DNA of 6,046 nt from NCBI GenBank assembly GCA_036276235.1, contig DATBDZ010000384.1, forward strand, positions 1 to 6,046, written 5' to 3'. The translations under genes were made by a program, and so were the position numbers. This DNA is from JANWHF01 sp036276235 (GTDB lineage Bacteria > Planctomycetota > Phycisphaerae > Tepidisphaerales > Tepidisphaeraceae). Under the pieces are notes generated by a model. The model was not told where the DNA came from. It saw nothing but the letters and a program-made list of their open reading frames with translations, and made no database searches. Shown in pieces: positions 1-5,945 of the stretch. Positions within the stretch are counted from its first letter, which is position 1, and each line of letters starts with the position of its first letter.

Positions 1-264
1 CGGAATGTCCAGAAACACCAGCAGCGCGCGATCATGCCCCAGATCAAGCCAAAACCCCTGCGGCGGCGGGCGCATCTCAACCTCCAGCGGCTCGCGAACC
101 TGAAAACCCGCCGACTGGGCAACGCCGGCCGCCTCATACCAATGCTGCCCGACGCGGATCATTGCCGGCGGCAGGGGTTGGGTTTCCGGAGCGCGATGTG
201 TGCAACCAGCGAAGGCAATTGCAGCGAAGCACAGCCATGCGCGAGTATCCAGGAAAACTTTCAT
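1..264 (-). CDS. Putative lipoprotein, N-terminal part (runs off left edge)
   Basis: The reverse strand reads from an ATG at 264 through 88 codons without a stop to the window edge, so the C-terminus is missing. The N-terminus (MKVFLDTRAW, then a hydrophobic LCFAAIAFAG run) ends in Cys21. It looks like a type II signal peptide with lipobox FAGC; Phe at -3 is acceptable but less common than Leu. The mature part begins THRAPETQPLPP, a flexible tether, followed by a stretch containing IRVGQHWYEAAG and later GFWLDLGHDRALLVFLDIP that could be the start of a folded domain. The product is probably anchored in a membrane facing the periplasm. I do not recognise the family. The gene starts 61 bases after the methyltransferase stop on the same strand, so the two may share a transcript. 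An ATG at 269 in another frame hits a stop at once. No strong ribosome binding site is visible; a GAGAG lies about a dozen bases upstream. Confidence 0.6.
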   Translation of the reverse strand, partial: MKVFLDTRAWLCFAAIAFAGCTHRAPETQPLPPAMIRVGQHWYEAAGVAQSAGFQVREPLEVEMRPPPQGFWLDLGHDRALLVFLDIP

Positions 265-325
265 CTCATGTACTCTCGGAAATCAGCCAAGTGGTCATCG
301 TCATCCGAATCAAAACCACGCTCAG

Positions 326-1105
326 TCACGGCTTACGGAAATGAATAATAGGATCCCGGATATTCGTCCCGACATCCGGATCAACGATCTCATACCCGGC
401 GCGCTTGAGCATCGCGCAGGTTCGCGCGCCGCCGGCGGCGTACCATTGGCCGGGGCCAGCCTGATTAATCTGATCGGGCGGCACGCGATGGATTGGCCCC
501 GCCATCTGCTTGAGCTGCGCGATCAGTGGTTGGCCCTGCGCGGGGACGATCCGCGACAGGGCATCCCAGATGCCCCGATGGAGGTAGGCACTGTTGTACT
601 TTTCGGCGTCGCCGATCATCCAGAAACAATTGCTGCCTGATTTGAGCTTCTGGAAAATCCGCCGCGCGTAGCGGGTGACGCCGTCAAAGGAGACGTGGCA
701 CAGACAGCCATGGCTGAACATGTAATCGAAATGATTGTCCGGAAGCATGTCGCATTCGAAATCAGCGACTTGAAAATACTTCAGGTTCGCCGGATGCCCC
801 AGGTATTGGAAGAATCCATTGTGCTCGGCTGATAGCGCGTCCAGCGCATAAACCTCCTTCGCGGGAAGCAGGCATTTGGTCCAAGCGCCGCGGCCAGGGC
901 CAATCTCCAGTGCAACGGTCTTGTCAGTCACATACGGCTTGATGCAGCGCAGATAGGTTGCGTGCAGGATGCTGATGAAGCCGACCTGCTGATATGGCGA
1001 AGTCGCCAACGGCTCGAGCGGCTGCCCTTCGAAATATCCGCCATGCCATTTATCCTGAACCGATTGCAACTCCGTTTTAAGCGGATCTTCGACGGTGGAC
1101 TCCAT
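326..1105 (-). CDS. Class I SAM-dependent methyltransferase
   Basis: This 259-residue soluble protein transfers a methyl group from S-adenosylmethionine to an unknown substrate. The fold is supported by motif I, VALEIGPGRGAW (residues 64-75, glycine-rich SAM loop), by the acidic residue after strand beta2 in VYALDA (Asp89, expected to bind the ribose), and by the motif IV region FDYMFSHGCLCHV (126-138). A FQKLKSGSNCFWMIGD segment (151-166) follows, as in Methyltransf_11/25-type domains. The C-terminal half (NSAYLHRGIWDAL to GGARTCAMLKRAGYEI) has no signature I can assign, so the substrate cannot be named. The length is normal for a single-domain enzyme. The start at 1105 is supported by GAGGTG about 6 bases upstream. 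There is no signal peptide or membrane segment. Upstream on its strand lies a repeat-filled gap, so it probably has its own promoter; downstream is the lipoprotein gene 61 bases away. Confidence 0.85.
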   Translation of the reverse strand: MESTVEDPLKTELQSVQDKWHGGYFEGQPLEPLATSPYQQVGFISILHATYLRCIKPYVTDKTVALEIGPGRGAWTKCLLPAKEVYALDALSAEHNGFFQYLGHPANLKYFQVADFECDMLPDNHFDYMFSHGCLCHVSFDGVTRYARRIFQKLKSGSNCFWMIGDAEKYNSAYLHRGIWDALSRIVPAQGQPLIAQLKQMAGPIHRVPPDQINQAGPGQWYAAGGARTCAMLKRAGYEIVDPDVGTNIRDPIIHFRKP

Positions 1106-1238
1106 TCAAGCACCTCGTAAGTTGGCGAGCGATTGAGAATGCTAGCGGGTGGAAGGATTGCGCTCAAACATGTCGGCGGGATTGGACTGCAAAGGAACTG
1201 GATTAAAAATGTCACAAGAGCGACCGTCGCGATCAGAA

Positions 1239-1332
1239 CCCTCTCCCCTGTACTCAGGGGAGAGGGCAGGGTGAGGGGACGAGCGACGTGCGAATTACTA
1301 TGCCTGTTGTCCGCGCGTCTGTCCCCTCACCC
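1239..1332. repeat. GGGGAGAGGG-type hairpin repeat with nested inverted arms
   Basis: Two inverted repeats sit side by side. The first is a perfect 12-bp hairpin: CCCTCTCCCCTG (1239-1250), loop TACT, CAGGGGAGAGGG (1255-1266). The second is GGGTGAGGGGAC (1269-1280), which pairs perfectly with GTCCCCTCACCC (1321-1332) across 40 bases. The motif of a CCCTCTCCC hairpin followed by CAGGGTGAGGGG is, from general knowledge, a dispersed non-coding repeat in many environmental bacterial genomes. The right side beyond 1333 is degenerate, as if the partner half had decayed. No coding function is seen. Confidence 0.75.
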
Positions 1333-1386
1333 CAGGCGCGTAGGGCACTGCCGCCGCATTCTCTCGGTAATCCACTGCCAGTCATC

Positions 1387-1462
1387 GTCATGCTGAGGTA
1401 CTCCGAAGCATCTGGCCGTTTCGCCCGGTCCAGCCAGATGCTTCGGAGTACCTCAGCATGAC
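1387..1462. repeat. Long perfect palindrome, copy 1
   Basis: The left arm 1387-1416 (begins GTCATGCTGAGGTACTCCGA) is the exact reverse complement of the right arm 1433-1462, giving a 30-bp perfect stem around a 16-base loop. The same arm sequence recurs at 5778-5860 with a different loop, so this is a dispersed repeat family and not a chance hairpin. It begins 25 bases past the stop of the minus-strand gene ending at 1488. RNA from either strand would fold into a strong hairpin, so it may act as a transcript end or stabiliser, but no U-tract follows to make it a classical terminator. It encodes no transposase and could be a non-autonomous REP- or MITE-like unit. Confidence 0.9.
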
Positions 1463-1487
1463 AGTTATCGAAGGCTATGAATTCCGA

Positions 1488-2087
1488 TCACGCAAGGCGG
1501 TTTCCCCATCTCTTCGCCGCCAATTCGCAAAGCTCCTCCGCGGCGCGCACGCCCGGCCCGTCGGCCTGACTGGCGACGAGCGTGATTTGAATCGCCTTGC
1601 GATTCCACCCAAGCATATTCTTGATGTACGGAGCAGCCAGCGGCGAGCTGCCGGCATCAAGCCGCTCAACATGCAGCGCGGCATGCTCCTGGTCGGCGAT
1701 CATGTATTCCGTCGGATCGGCGGAAGCCTGCAGCAAGCCTGCCTTGATCGCATCGTCGAGCACGTCGGGCGCGAAGACGCGGATGATGCCGTCGCCGTGA
1801 TCTTCCAGGGCGAAGACCTGCATGCGATAGCGGCCATCGGGTGCGAAGAACATGACGCCGTCGGCGACCGCCTGCACGGCCAGTGGGGCAAGGCGGCCCA
1901 GATTGAACAGCAGGCGACGCCACAGTTCGCCGTGCGCGGGATCGATTTCCCCGTCACAGGTCGCCAGATGACGTTCGATGTGTGATTTACCGACGGTGCC
2001 CGGGCGCGTGAATAATTGCTGCAATGCGGTTTGCGAATCTACATCTTCGATCAAAGGAAAATGCTCCGTAAAGGCCGTTCGAGCCAA
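1488..2087 (-). CDS. Uncharacterised protein, doubtful start
   Basis: I do not recognise this 199-residue protein. It appears soluble and mixed alpha/beta, with no signal peptide or membrane segment. Visible stretches are a helical N-terminus with TALQQLFTRPGTVGKSHIE (20-38), a GELWRRLLFNLGRLAPLAVQAVADGVMFFAPDGRYRM region (53-89), VFALEDHGDGIIRVFAPDVLDDAI (91-114), and a C-terminal block KNMLGWNRKAIQITLVASQADGPGV (156-180) followed by a basic helix. The regular amino-acid make-up and clean frame argue for a real gene. The start used here is a TTG with no ribosome binding site. The frame stays open upstream to a stop near 2149 but has no ATG or GTG there. An ATG at 2137 in another frame reads MAGIDALRAT, so the true N-terminus may be separated from the body by a frameshift near 2105-2116. 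The phosphodiesterase gene ends at 2180 upstream, so co-transcription is likely. Confidence 0.6.
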   Translation of the reverse strand: MARTAFTEHFPLIEDVDSQTALQQLFTRPGTVGKSHIERHLATCDGEIDPAHGELWRRLLFNLGRLAPLAVQAVADGVMFFAPDGRYRMQVFALEDHGDGIIRVFAPDVLDDAIKAGLLQASADPTEYMIADQEHAALHVERLDAGSSPLAAPYIKNMLGWNRKAIQITLVASQADGPGVRAAEELCELAAKRWGNRLA

Positions 2088-2179
2088 AACGATATTGTAT
2101 GCGAGATCGTCGCCCGAAGCGCGTCGATGCCGGCCATTGATGCAGATTTAATTGATAATCCAGCGGAAATATCGGCCGC

Positions 2180-3241
2180 TCACCACGCCGGCGGCGGGCG
2201 ATTCGGGGCATTGCGCAGCAATTCCGTCGGCTTCTGCTCCAGAATCAGCTTGACCGGAACGCCATCCAGATCGGGCAGCGTCGGCGGGATTCCCATCATC
2301 CAACATACCGTCGCGAAGGTGTCTTCGGTATTGATCGTCAGCTTCGCGTAGATCGTCAGATCGACATGATGCCGAATGCCAGGGCCGACGGCGATCCACG
2401 GGATATGGCGGCTGCGCGGATCGTCAGGGCCATGATTCTGCCCGGCCCCGCCGTGGTCGGCGGTGATGATCAGCAGCGTCGAATCGGTCATCTGCGCATC
2501 GCTCATCGCATCGAGCAGTTTGCCGACGGCGACATCCGCGTCGGCGATCGCCTGCATCTGTTGCGGCGTGGCCCAGCCGATCGCGTGGCCGACATTGTCC
2601 ACCGATGGAAAGTGGACGAGCATCACATCCGGCTTATGCTCGCGAATGATGTCGCAGGCGGGGCCGATAACTTCCGCCGTCTCGCATTTGGCCTTGGCCG
2701 GGATGAATCGCCAATCGAGCACGCCGGGGCGATCGAACATATCAAACTTCAGCTTTCCCGCGGCGACGGCCGTGGTGAAGCCGTGCCGCTTGGCGGCTTC
2801 AAAGAGCGTCGGCACGCGCGGATAGAGCGGCTCAACCGTATCGAAATCGCGATTCCACTCGACATCATGCCGGCGCGGATTGACGCCGGTCATCATGCTG
2901 ACGTGCGATGGAAGCGTGATCGAATTGGGCGTGGTCCGAGCCCACATGGAGTAGCAGCCGCGCTGCATGAGGGAGTGGAGATTGGGAGTGTCCGCTTCGA
3001 GCATGAGATCGGGACGAAGGCCATCGATGCTGACGACGATCGCATGCTTGACGGCCTCGACAGGCCGCGCGATCGGCGCCGCCGCCGGGCGGATGTTGGG
3101 GCTGAGCTGAATTCGGCGCGCCGGTGCGGCTTGCGTTGCGGGCACGGTCGCCGGTGTTTCCTGCGCCGCCGCCGAGAGGGCCAGCAGAACAGAGATGATG
3201 ACCGTGGACATGAGGAATCGTGTGGACATGCGGTGGTTCAT
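2180..3241 (-). CDS. Secreted alkaline phosphatase-superfamily type I phosphodiesterase / nucleotide pyrophosphatase
   Basis: The enzyme likely hydrolyses phosphodiester or pyrophosphate bonds outside the cytoplasm using two metal ions; the natural substrate is unknown. From the chosen start it has 353 residues. A signal peptide (MNHRMSTRFLMSTV, hydrophobic core IISVLLALSAAA) is probably cut near residue 26 before QETP, followed by an Ala/Pro-rich linker. The catalytic set of the type I phosphodiesterase (NPP) family appears complete: metal Asp73 in VVSIDGLRPD, probable nucleophile Thr109 in NSITLPSH, Asp215 and His219 in VDNVGHAIG, Asp262 and His263 in TADHGG, and His279 in SRHIPWIAVGPG. I chose the ATG at 3241 (alternative 3229). 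A longer frame opens at 3409, but its first 56 codons cross an inverted repeat and give a low-complexity SDFGF pattern without a signal peptide. A 199-residue gene follows closely, suggesting an operon. Confidence 0.85.
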   Translation of the reverse strand: MNHRMSTRFLMSTVIISVLLALSAAAQETPATVPATQAAPARRIQLSPNIRPAAAPIARPVEAVKHAIVVSIDGLRPDLMLEADTPNLHSLMQRGCYSMWARTTPNSITLPSHVSMMTGVNPRRHDVEWNRDFDTVEPLYPRVPTLFEAAKRHGFTTAVAAGKLKFDMFDRPGVLDWRFIPAKAKCETAEVIGPACDIIREHKPDVMLVHFPSVDNVGHAIGWATPQQMQAIADADVAVGKLLDAMSDAQMTDSTLLIITADHGGAGQNHGPDDPRSRHIPWIAVGPGIRHHVDLTIYAKLTINTEDTFATVCWMMGIPPTLPDLDGVPVKLILEQKPTELLRNAPNRPPPAW

Positions 3242-3331
3242 CCCGGGATAACGCCGAGCGCCCAAACGACGCCGCGTTGTCAGGATATACGCCGCGGGCG
3301 AAGCGTGGTTGACGCGAAGTGGAGGGGTCGG

Positions 3332-3526
3332 AAATCCGAAATCCGAATCCCCGAAATCCGAATCAAATCCGAAATCTGAATGACGAAGCGGGATGTCACG
3401 CGAAGACACGAAGATGCGAAGAAGCCCTCCCCATTCCTTCGCTTGTTCGTCCCTTCGCGTGACATCAATTTCGGATTTCGGTCATTCGGAATTGATTCGA
3501 ATTTCGGGGATTCGGGTTTCGGAATT
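3332..3526. repeat. Large inverted repeat, two 90-nt arms
   Basis: The arm 3332-3421 and the reverse complement of 3437-3526 align without gaps, separated by a 15-base loop. By hand count 67 of 90 positions pair: the outer 40 are nearly all matched, the inner 30 also (including a 14-base identity GATGTCACGCGAAG), and a central block of about 20 is unmatched. The arms are made of GAAATCCGAATC-like units plus a CGAAGACACGAAG segment. Similar AT/CG-rich TTCGGATTTCGG repeats are, from general knowledge, scattered in planctomycete genomes. The element fills the 296-base gap between the stop at 3538 and the start at 3241, leaving only about 90 bases for the phosphodiesterase promoter. No transposase is encoded. 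Confidence 0.85.
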
Positions 3527-3537
3527 GGGCGGAACGC

Positions 3538-4074
3538 CTACGACCCTCGCGGCGGCGCGTGATGCGAAACATCCCTTCGCCCGGTCAGCAAATCCGGCTC
3601 GGCGGGTCTGTCGGAAAGCGGGCTGCCGATCCGGCTGAAGACATTTCGCTTATCCGGGGGCAACGCCGCACGCCCGCCAAGAATCGGCTCCGGCTCGCTC
3701 TTCTTAATCACCACCACGTCCTCTTCAGGCGTGGGCGGAAAATTCGGAGTTTCATCGAGCGGCTCAAATTTGATCTTCGGCCATTGCGAAGGTGCCTTCG
3801 CCACGTTCGTCGGCGCGGCGGCGGGCTGCTGCGCGGCTGCCTCTCGCGCTGGCGCTACTTTCGTTTTCAGCGCGGGCGGCTGGCCCATCAGGCCTAGCAA
3901 ATCATCGCGCGAGATCGTTCCCTGCCCGACGATGTTCAGCGATTTTTGCTTCGCCAGCTCACGGGCGGCCTCTTCGGTCCGCTCGGTCCAGAACATGTTC
4001 GCATCAAGAACATGGACGGCGTACACGGTGCCGTGCGTGCCGCGCACTTCGTAAAGCTTTGCGTCTGCCGACAT
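3538..4074 (-). CDS. Uncharacterised protein with small N-terminal domain and Pro/Ala-rich tail
   Basis: I do not recognise this 178-residue protein. The first 60-65 residues look folded: KLYEVRGTHGTVYAVHVLDANMFWTERTEEAARELAKQKSLNIVGQGTIS suggests beta strands and a helix, an arrangement that could be a small binding module. Residues 66 onward are rich in Pro, Ala, Lys and Glu and look disordered (AREAAAQQPAAAPTNVAKAP; later acidic PPTPEEDVVVIKKSEPEP). The tail ends in a basic PPRGS, with a DKRNVFSRIG stretch near 141-150 that could be a short linear motif. There is no signal peptide or membrane segment, so it is probably cytoplasmic. The ATG start is supported by GAGGG about 7 bases upstream. 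The gene faces away from the plus-strand membrane protein across a 256-base gap. Its stop lies 11 bases from the large inverted repeat. Confidence 0.7.
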   Translation of the reverse strand: MSADAKLYEVRGTHGTVYAVHVLDANMFWTERTEEAARELAKQKSLNIVGQGTISRDDLLGLMGQPPALKTKVAPAREAAAQQPAAAPTNVAKAPSQWPKIKFEPLDETPNFPPTPEEDVVVIKKSEPEPILGGRAALPPDKRNVFSRIGSPLSDRPAEPDLLTGRRDVSHHAPPRGS

Positions 4075-4330
4075 GAATTGCCCTCAAACTTATCGCAAAC
4101 CCCACCAAACTCGCCCTCGGCAATCAGTTCACCAATAACGAACCAAAACAACTGTCTAAAGCGAAACCCGTGCCGCGGTGATGCACCACCTGCAACCCAT
4201 AAATCCTAGTCGTTTCCGCTTCGTATTTCAAAGAGAAATCGCGCCCGGAACAGCATTTCAGCATGAAATTATTCGACGGAGATGCCGCCTTTGACGGAAG
4301 GAATCGATTCAAGCGGATGGATGAGTCGGT
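4075..4330. promoter_or_regulatory. Divergent intergenic region
   Basis: These 256 bases separate two diverging genes, so promoters for both should lie here. The region is richer in A and T than its surroundings, especially 4085-4160 and 4195-4275. I could not select a reliable -35/-10 pair for either direction. A short inverted repeat, ATTTCA-GCA-TGAAAT, lies at 4255-4269 and could be a protein-binding site, but the arms are only 6 bp. A 23-codon open frame (4263-4334) crosses the right end and overlaps the next gene's start. Confidence 0.4.
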
Positions 4331-5740
4331 ATGATGGTTCGCATGACAGCCGACACTCCAAAGGATCGCGCAACGCTTCCGCCGTCGAAGCCAAAGGGGC
4401 GGTGGAATCGCATCTTCGGACGATTCTGTCTGGCGTTGGTTCTCGTCGCCATCGCCTCCCACGGGATTTGGTCGATTGTCGAGTCACATCTGCTGAAAAA
4501 ACAGATCGCCGCCATCCGCGCGGCGGGTGAGCCGATCCTGCCGGAAGATCTCATTGTTCCCAATGTCGATGCCCCGGATAACGCGGTGGCGCAGCTCCTT
4601 GGCGCGGGGAAGATGGTTAAGCGGGACGACGACGCCTGGAGAGATTTCGCGGCTCTTGAGCCGGCATTTCCGCTTCGGCCTGACGAAGTGAAGACGATTG
4701 ATGCGATCGTCGGGCGATCGGGTGCCGCGCTGGATCGGGTTGCCAACGCGCAGAAGCTGACGCGGATGGACTGGCCGCCGTTTCACATCCTATCCGGTCC
4801 CGATCAGGAGATTTTCGCGGATGTGCGCCAATTGGCGTACGTGCTCGGCACCGCCGCGATGGTCGATCATCAGCGCGGCGATGACCGCGCCGCCTTGCGG
4901 CATATCCGTCAGATCATGTTCATCGCGCAGGTAACCGATCGGCATCCATCGCTGCTCGGCCATCTCGTGGCGGTCGGCGTTCACGCAATTGCGGTCAACA
5001 AGATCTTGCAGATCACTCCCGATTTGCGCGTTGGAGGCAATGAGATCGATGCGAACGCCGATGCAGTGCGGGAGACGATTGGCAACTTGCTCGACGATCG
5101 CGCGATACGTGACGGTTTCATACGCGGCATGATCGGCGAGCGCGTGCTGAGCCTGGACATGAGCCGCAACATGATCTACGGCAACAAAAGCGGCGTGGCC
5201 TCGATGATCGGCCGCTATGGGATTCGGCCATTGCTCAATCACAACGCCCGCTTCGTTGTCGAGGAGATGACGCGAGTCATTCCGGTGGGGAACTTACCCA
5301 ACTGGCCGACGGCACGGCCGGCGATTCCCGCCAGGTCGGAGGGAAACTCACCGCTGACCATGTTCGCGCGGATCATCGAGCCGGCCTTCGATCGCGCCGT
5401 CGAGCATCATTTCCGCATTCTGACCGATCAACATCTCGCCGCCGTTGCGCTGGCGCTGCGATGGTATGCCGTCGATCACGACGGCAAACTTCCCGTGACG
5501 CTCGACGAGCTGGTTCCCAAATATCTGCCGACCGTTCCCCGCGACCCGATGGCCGCCAGCGATAAGTCGCTCTTGTATCACGCCGGCGACGATCCGATCG
5601 TCTACAGCGTCGGCGCAAACGGTACCGACGACAGCGGCTCGGAAAAGCCGTTGCCCACCTCGCACGGCGAAGCCAACGAGTGGACGCGGCTGGATCGGGT
5701 GGTGCATTTAAAGCGGCAGCCGCGGCAGGAGGATCGCTAA
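4331..5740 (+). CDS. Membrane-anchored protein with GspG/pseudopilin-like C-terminal motif
   Basis: This 469-residue protein has a basic N-terminus (KPKGRWNRIFGR), one transmembrane segment at about 32-50 and a large domain that should face outward by the positive-inside rule. The central part (60-360) is mostly helical, with QLAYVLGTAAMVDHQRGDDRAALRHIRQI (167-195) and a hydrophobic LLGHLVAVGVHAIAVNKIL (208-226); I know no named function for it. The C-terminal part (367-436) reads as a helix LAAVALALRWYAVDHDGKLP, then LDELVPKYLPTVPRDPM, then PIVYSVGANGTDDSG. That order resembles the C-terminal half of type II secretion major pseudopilins (residue-to-DP-to-YSxGxNG pattern), as seen in many planctomycete proteins of unknown role. 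No prepilin peptidase site is visible. ATG codons at 4331, 4334 and 4343 are all possible starts. The stop is followed after 37 bases by a long palindrome. Confidence 0.75.
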   Translation: MMVRMTADTPKDRATLPPSKPKGRWNRIFGRFCLALVLVAIASHGIWSIVESHLLKKQIAAIRAAGEPILPEDLIVPNVDAPDNAVAQLLGAGKMVKRDDDAWRDFAALEPAFPLRPDEVKTIDAIVGRSGAALDRVANAQKLTRMDWPPFHILSGPDQEIFADVRQLAYVLGTAAMVDHQRGDDRAALRHIRQIMFIAQVTDRHPSLLGHLVAVGVHAIAVNKILQITPDLRVGGNEIDANADAVRETIGNLLDDRAIRDGFIRGMIGERVLSLDMSRNMIYGNKSGVASMIGRYGIRPLLNHNARFVVEEMTRVIPVGNLPNWPTARPAIPARSEGNSPLTMFARIIEPAFDRAVEHHFRILTDQHLAAVALALRWYAVDHDGKLPVTLDELVPKYLPTVPRDPMAASDKSLLYHAGDDPIVYSVGANGTDDSGSEKPLPTSHGEANEWTRLDRVVHLKRQPRQEDR

Positions 5741-5777
5741 CCGACGCACGACCTTGGATTTTCCGCCGTGCTTTCGG

Positions 5778-5860
5778 AACCGTCATGCTGAGGTACTCCG
5801 AAGCATCTGGATGGATTGCGCGGGAGGCCAGATGCTTCGGAGTACCTCAGCATGACGGTT
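5778..5860. repeat. Long perfect palindrome, copy 2
   Basis: The left arm 5778-5810 pairs perfectly with the right arm 5828-5860, giving a 33-bp stem around a 17-base loop. From the GTCATG start the arm is the same as copy 1 at 1387-1462 over 29 bases, while the loop is unrelated and the outer AACC/GGTT pairs are present only here. It lies between the stop of the membrane protein (5740) and the candidate promoter of the XylR-type regulator. It may therefore end or stabilise the upstream transcript, or simply be a dispersed repeat. No tract of T follows. Confidence 0.9.
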
Positions 5861-5869
5861 ACCTTAACT

Positions 5870-5900
5870 TTGACCAAAATCGCAGAGGGCACTTTATTAT
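5870..5900 (+). promoter_or_regulatory. Candidate sigma-70-like promoter for the XylR-type regulator
   Basis: TTGACC (5870-5875) and TATTAT (5895-5900) resemble -35 and -10 boxes, each one mismatch from consensus. The 19-base spacer is longer than the ideal 17, which weakens the call. The pair sits about 45 bases before the regulator's ATG, at the only AT-rich spot between palindrome and gene. Planctomycete promoter consensus is poorly known. Confidence 0.35.
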
Positions 5901-5945
5901 GTCCGACGCCGTTCCGGTTTTGCTCATCTGCTGATCGATCCTCCC

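Larger units (their letters stand above)
1106..1487. other. Repeat-filled intergenic region, no gene
   Basis: This 382-base gap separates the methyltransferase start (1105) from the stop of the 199-residue gene (1488), both on the minus strand. Roughly 1239-1332 and 1387-1462 are inverted repeats, annotated separately. The remaining part, about 1106-1238, should carry the promoter of the methyltransferase, but I could not pick out a convincing -35/-10 pair. Short open frames here have no plausible protein character. Confidence 0.6.

Noticed and set aside
1239..1266. Intrinsic terminator
   Set aside because: The 12-bp hairpin is strong, but no T-tract follows on either strand, and the same motif is known as a dispersed repeat.
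1458..1985. Plus-strand open frame of 175 codons
   Set aside because: It starts inside the palindrome and lies antisense to the 199-residue gene. The minus-strand translation has the more natural composition, although neither matches a family I know.
2366..3379. Plus-strand open frame of 337 codons opposite the phosphodiesterase gene
   Set aside because: It is antisense to a gene with a complete catalytic set. Its translation is rich in Arg, His and Asp with no domain, as expected from the third-position GC bias of the real gene.
3332..3400. Tandem GAAATCCGAATC-like units resembling a CRISPR or tandem array
   Set aside because: Units are about 10-12 bases, adjacent and imperfect, without unique spacers of constant size. 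They form the arm of an inverted repeat.
4790..5242. Minus-strand open frame of 150 codons inside the membrane-protein gene
   Set aside because: Shadow of the plus-strand gene; rich in His, Ala and Asp with no recognisable domain.
5900..5935. Tiny open frame beginning MSDAVPVLLIC
   Set aside because: Eleven codons overlapping the candidate -10 box, with no ribosome binding site.
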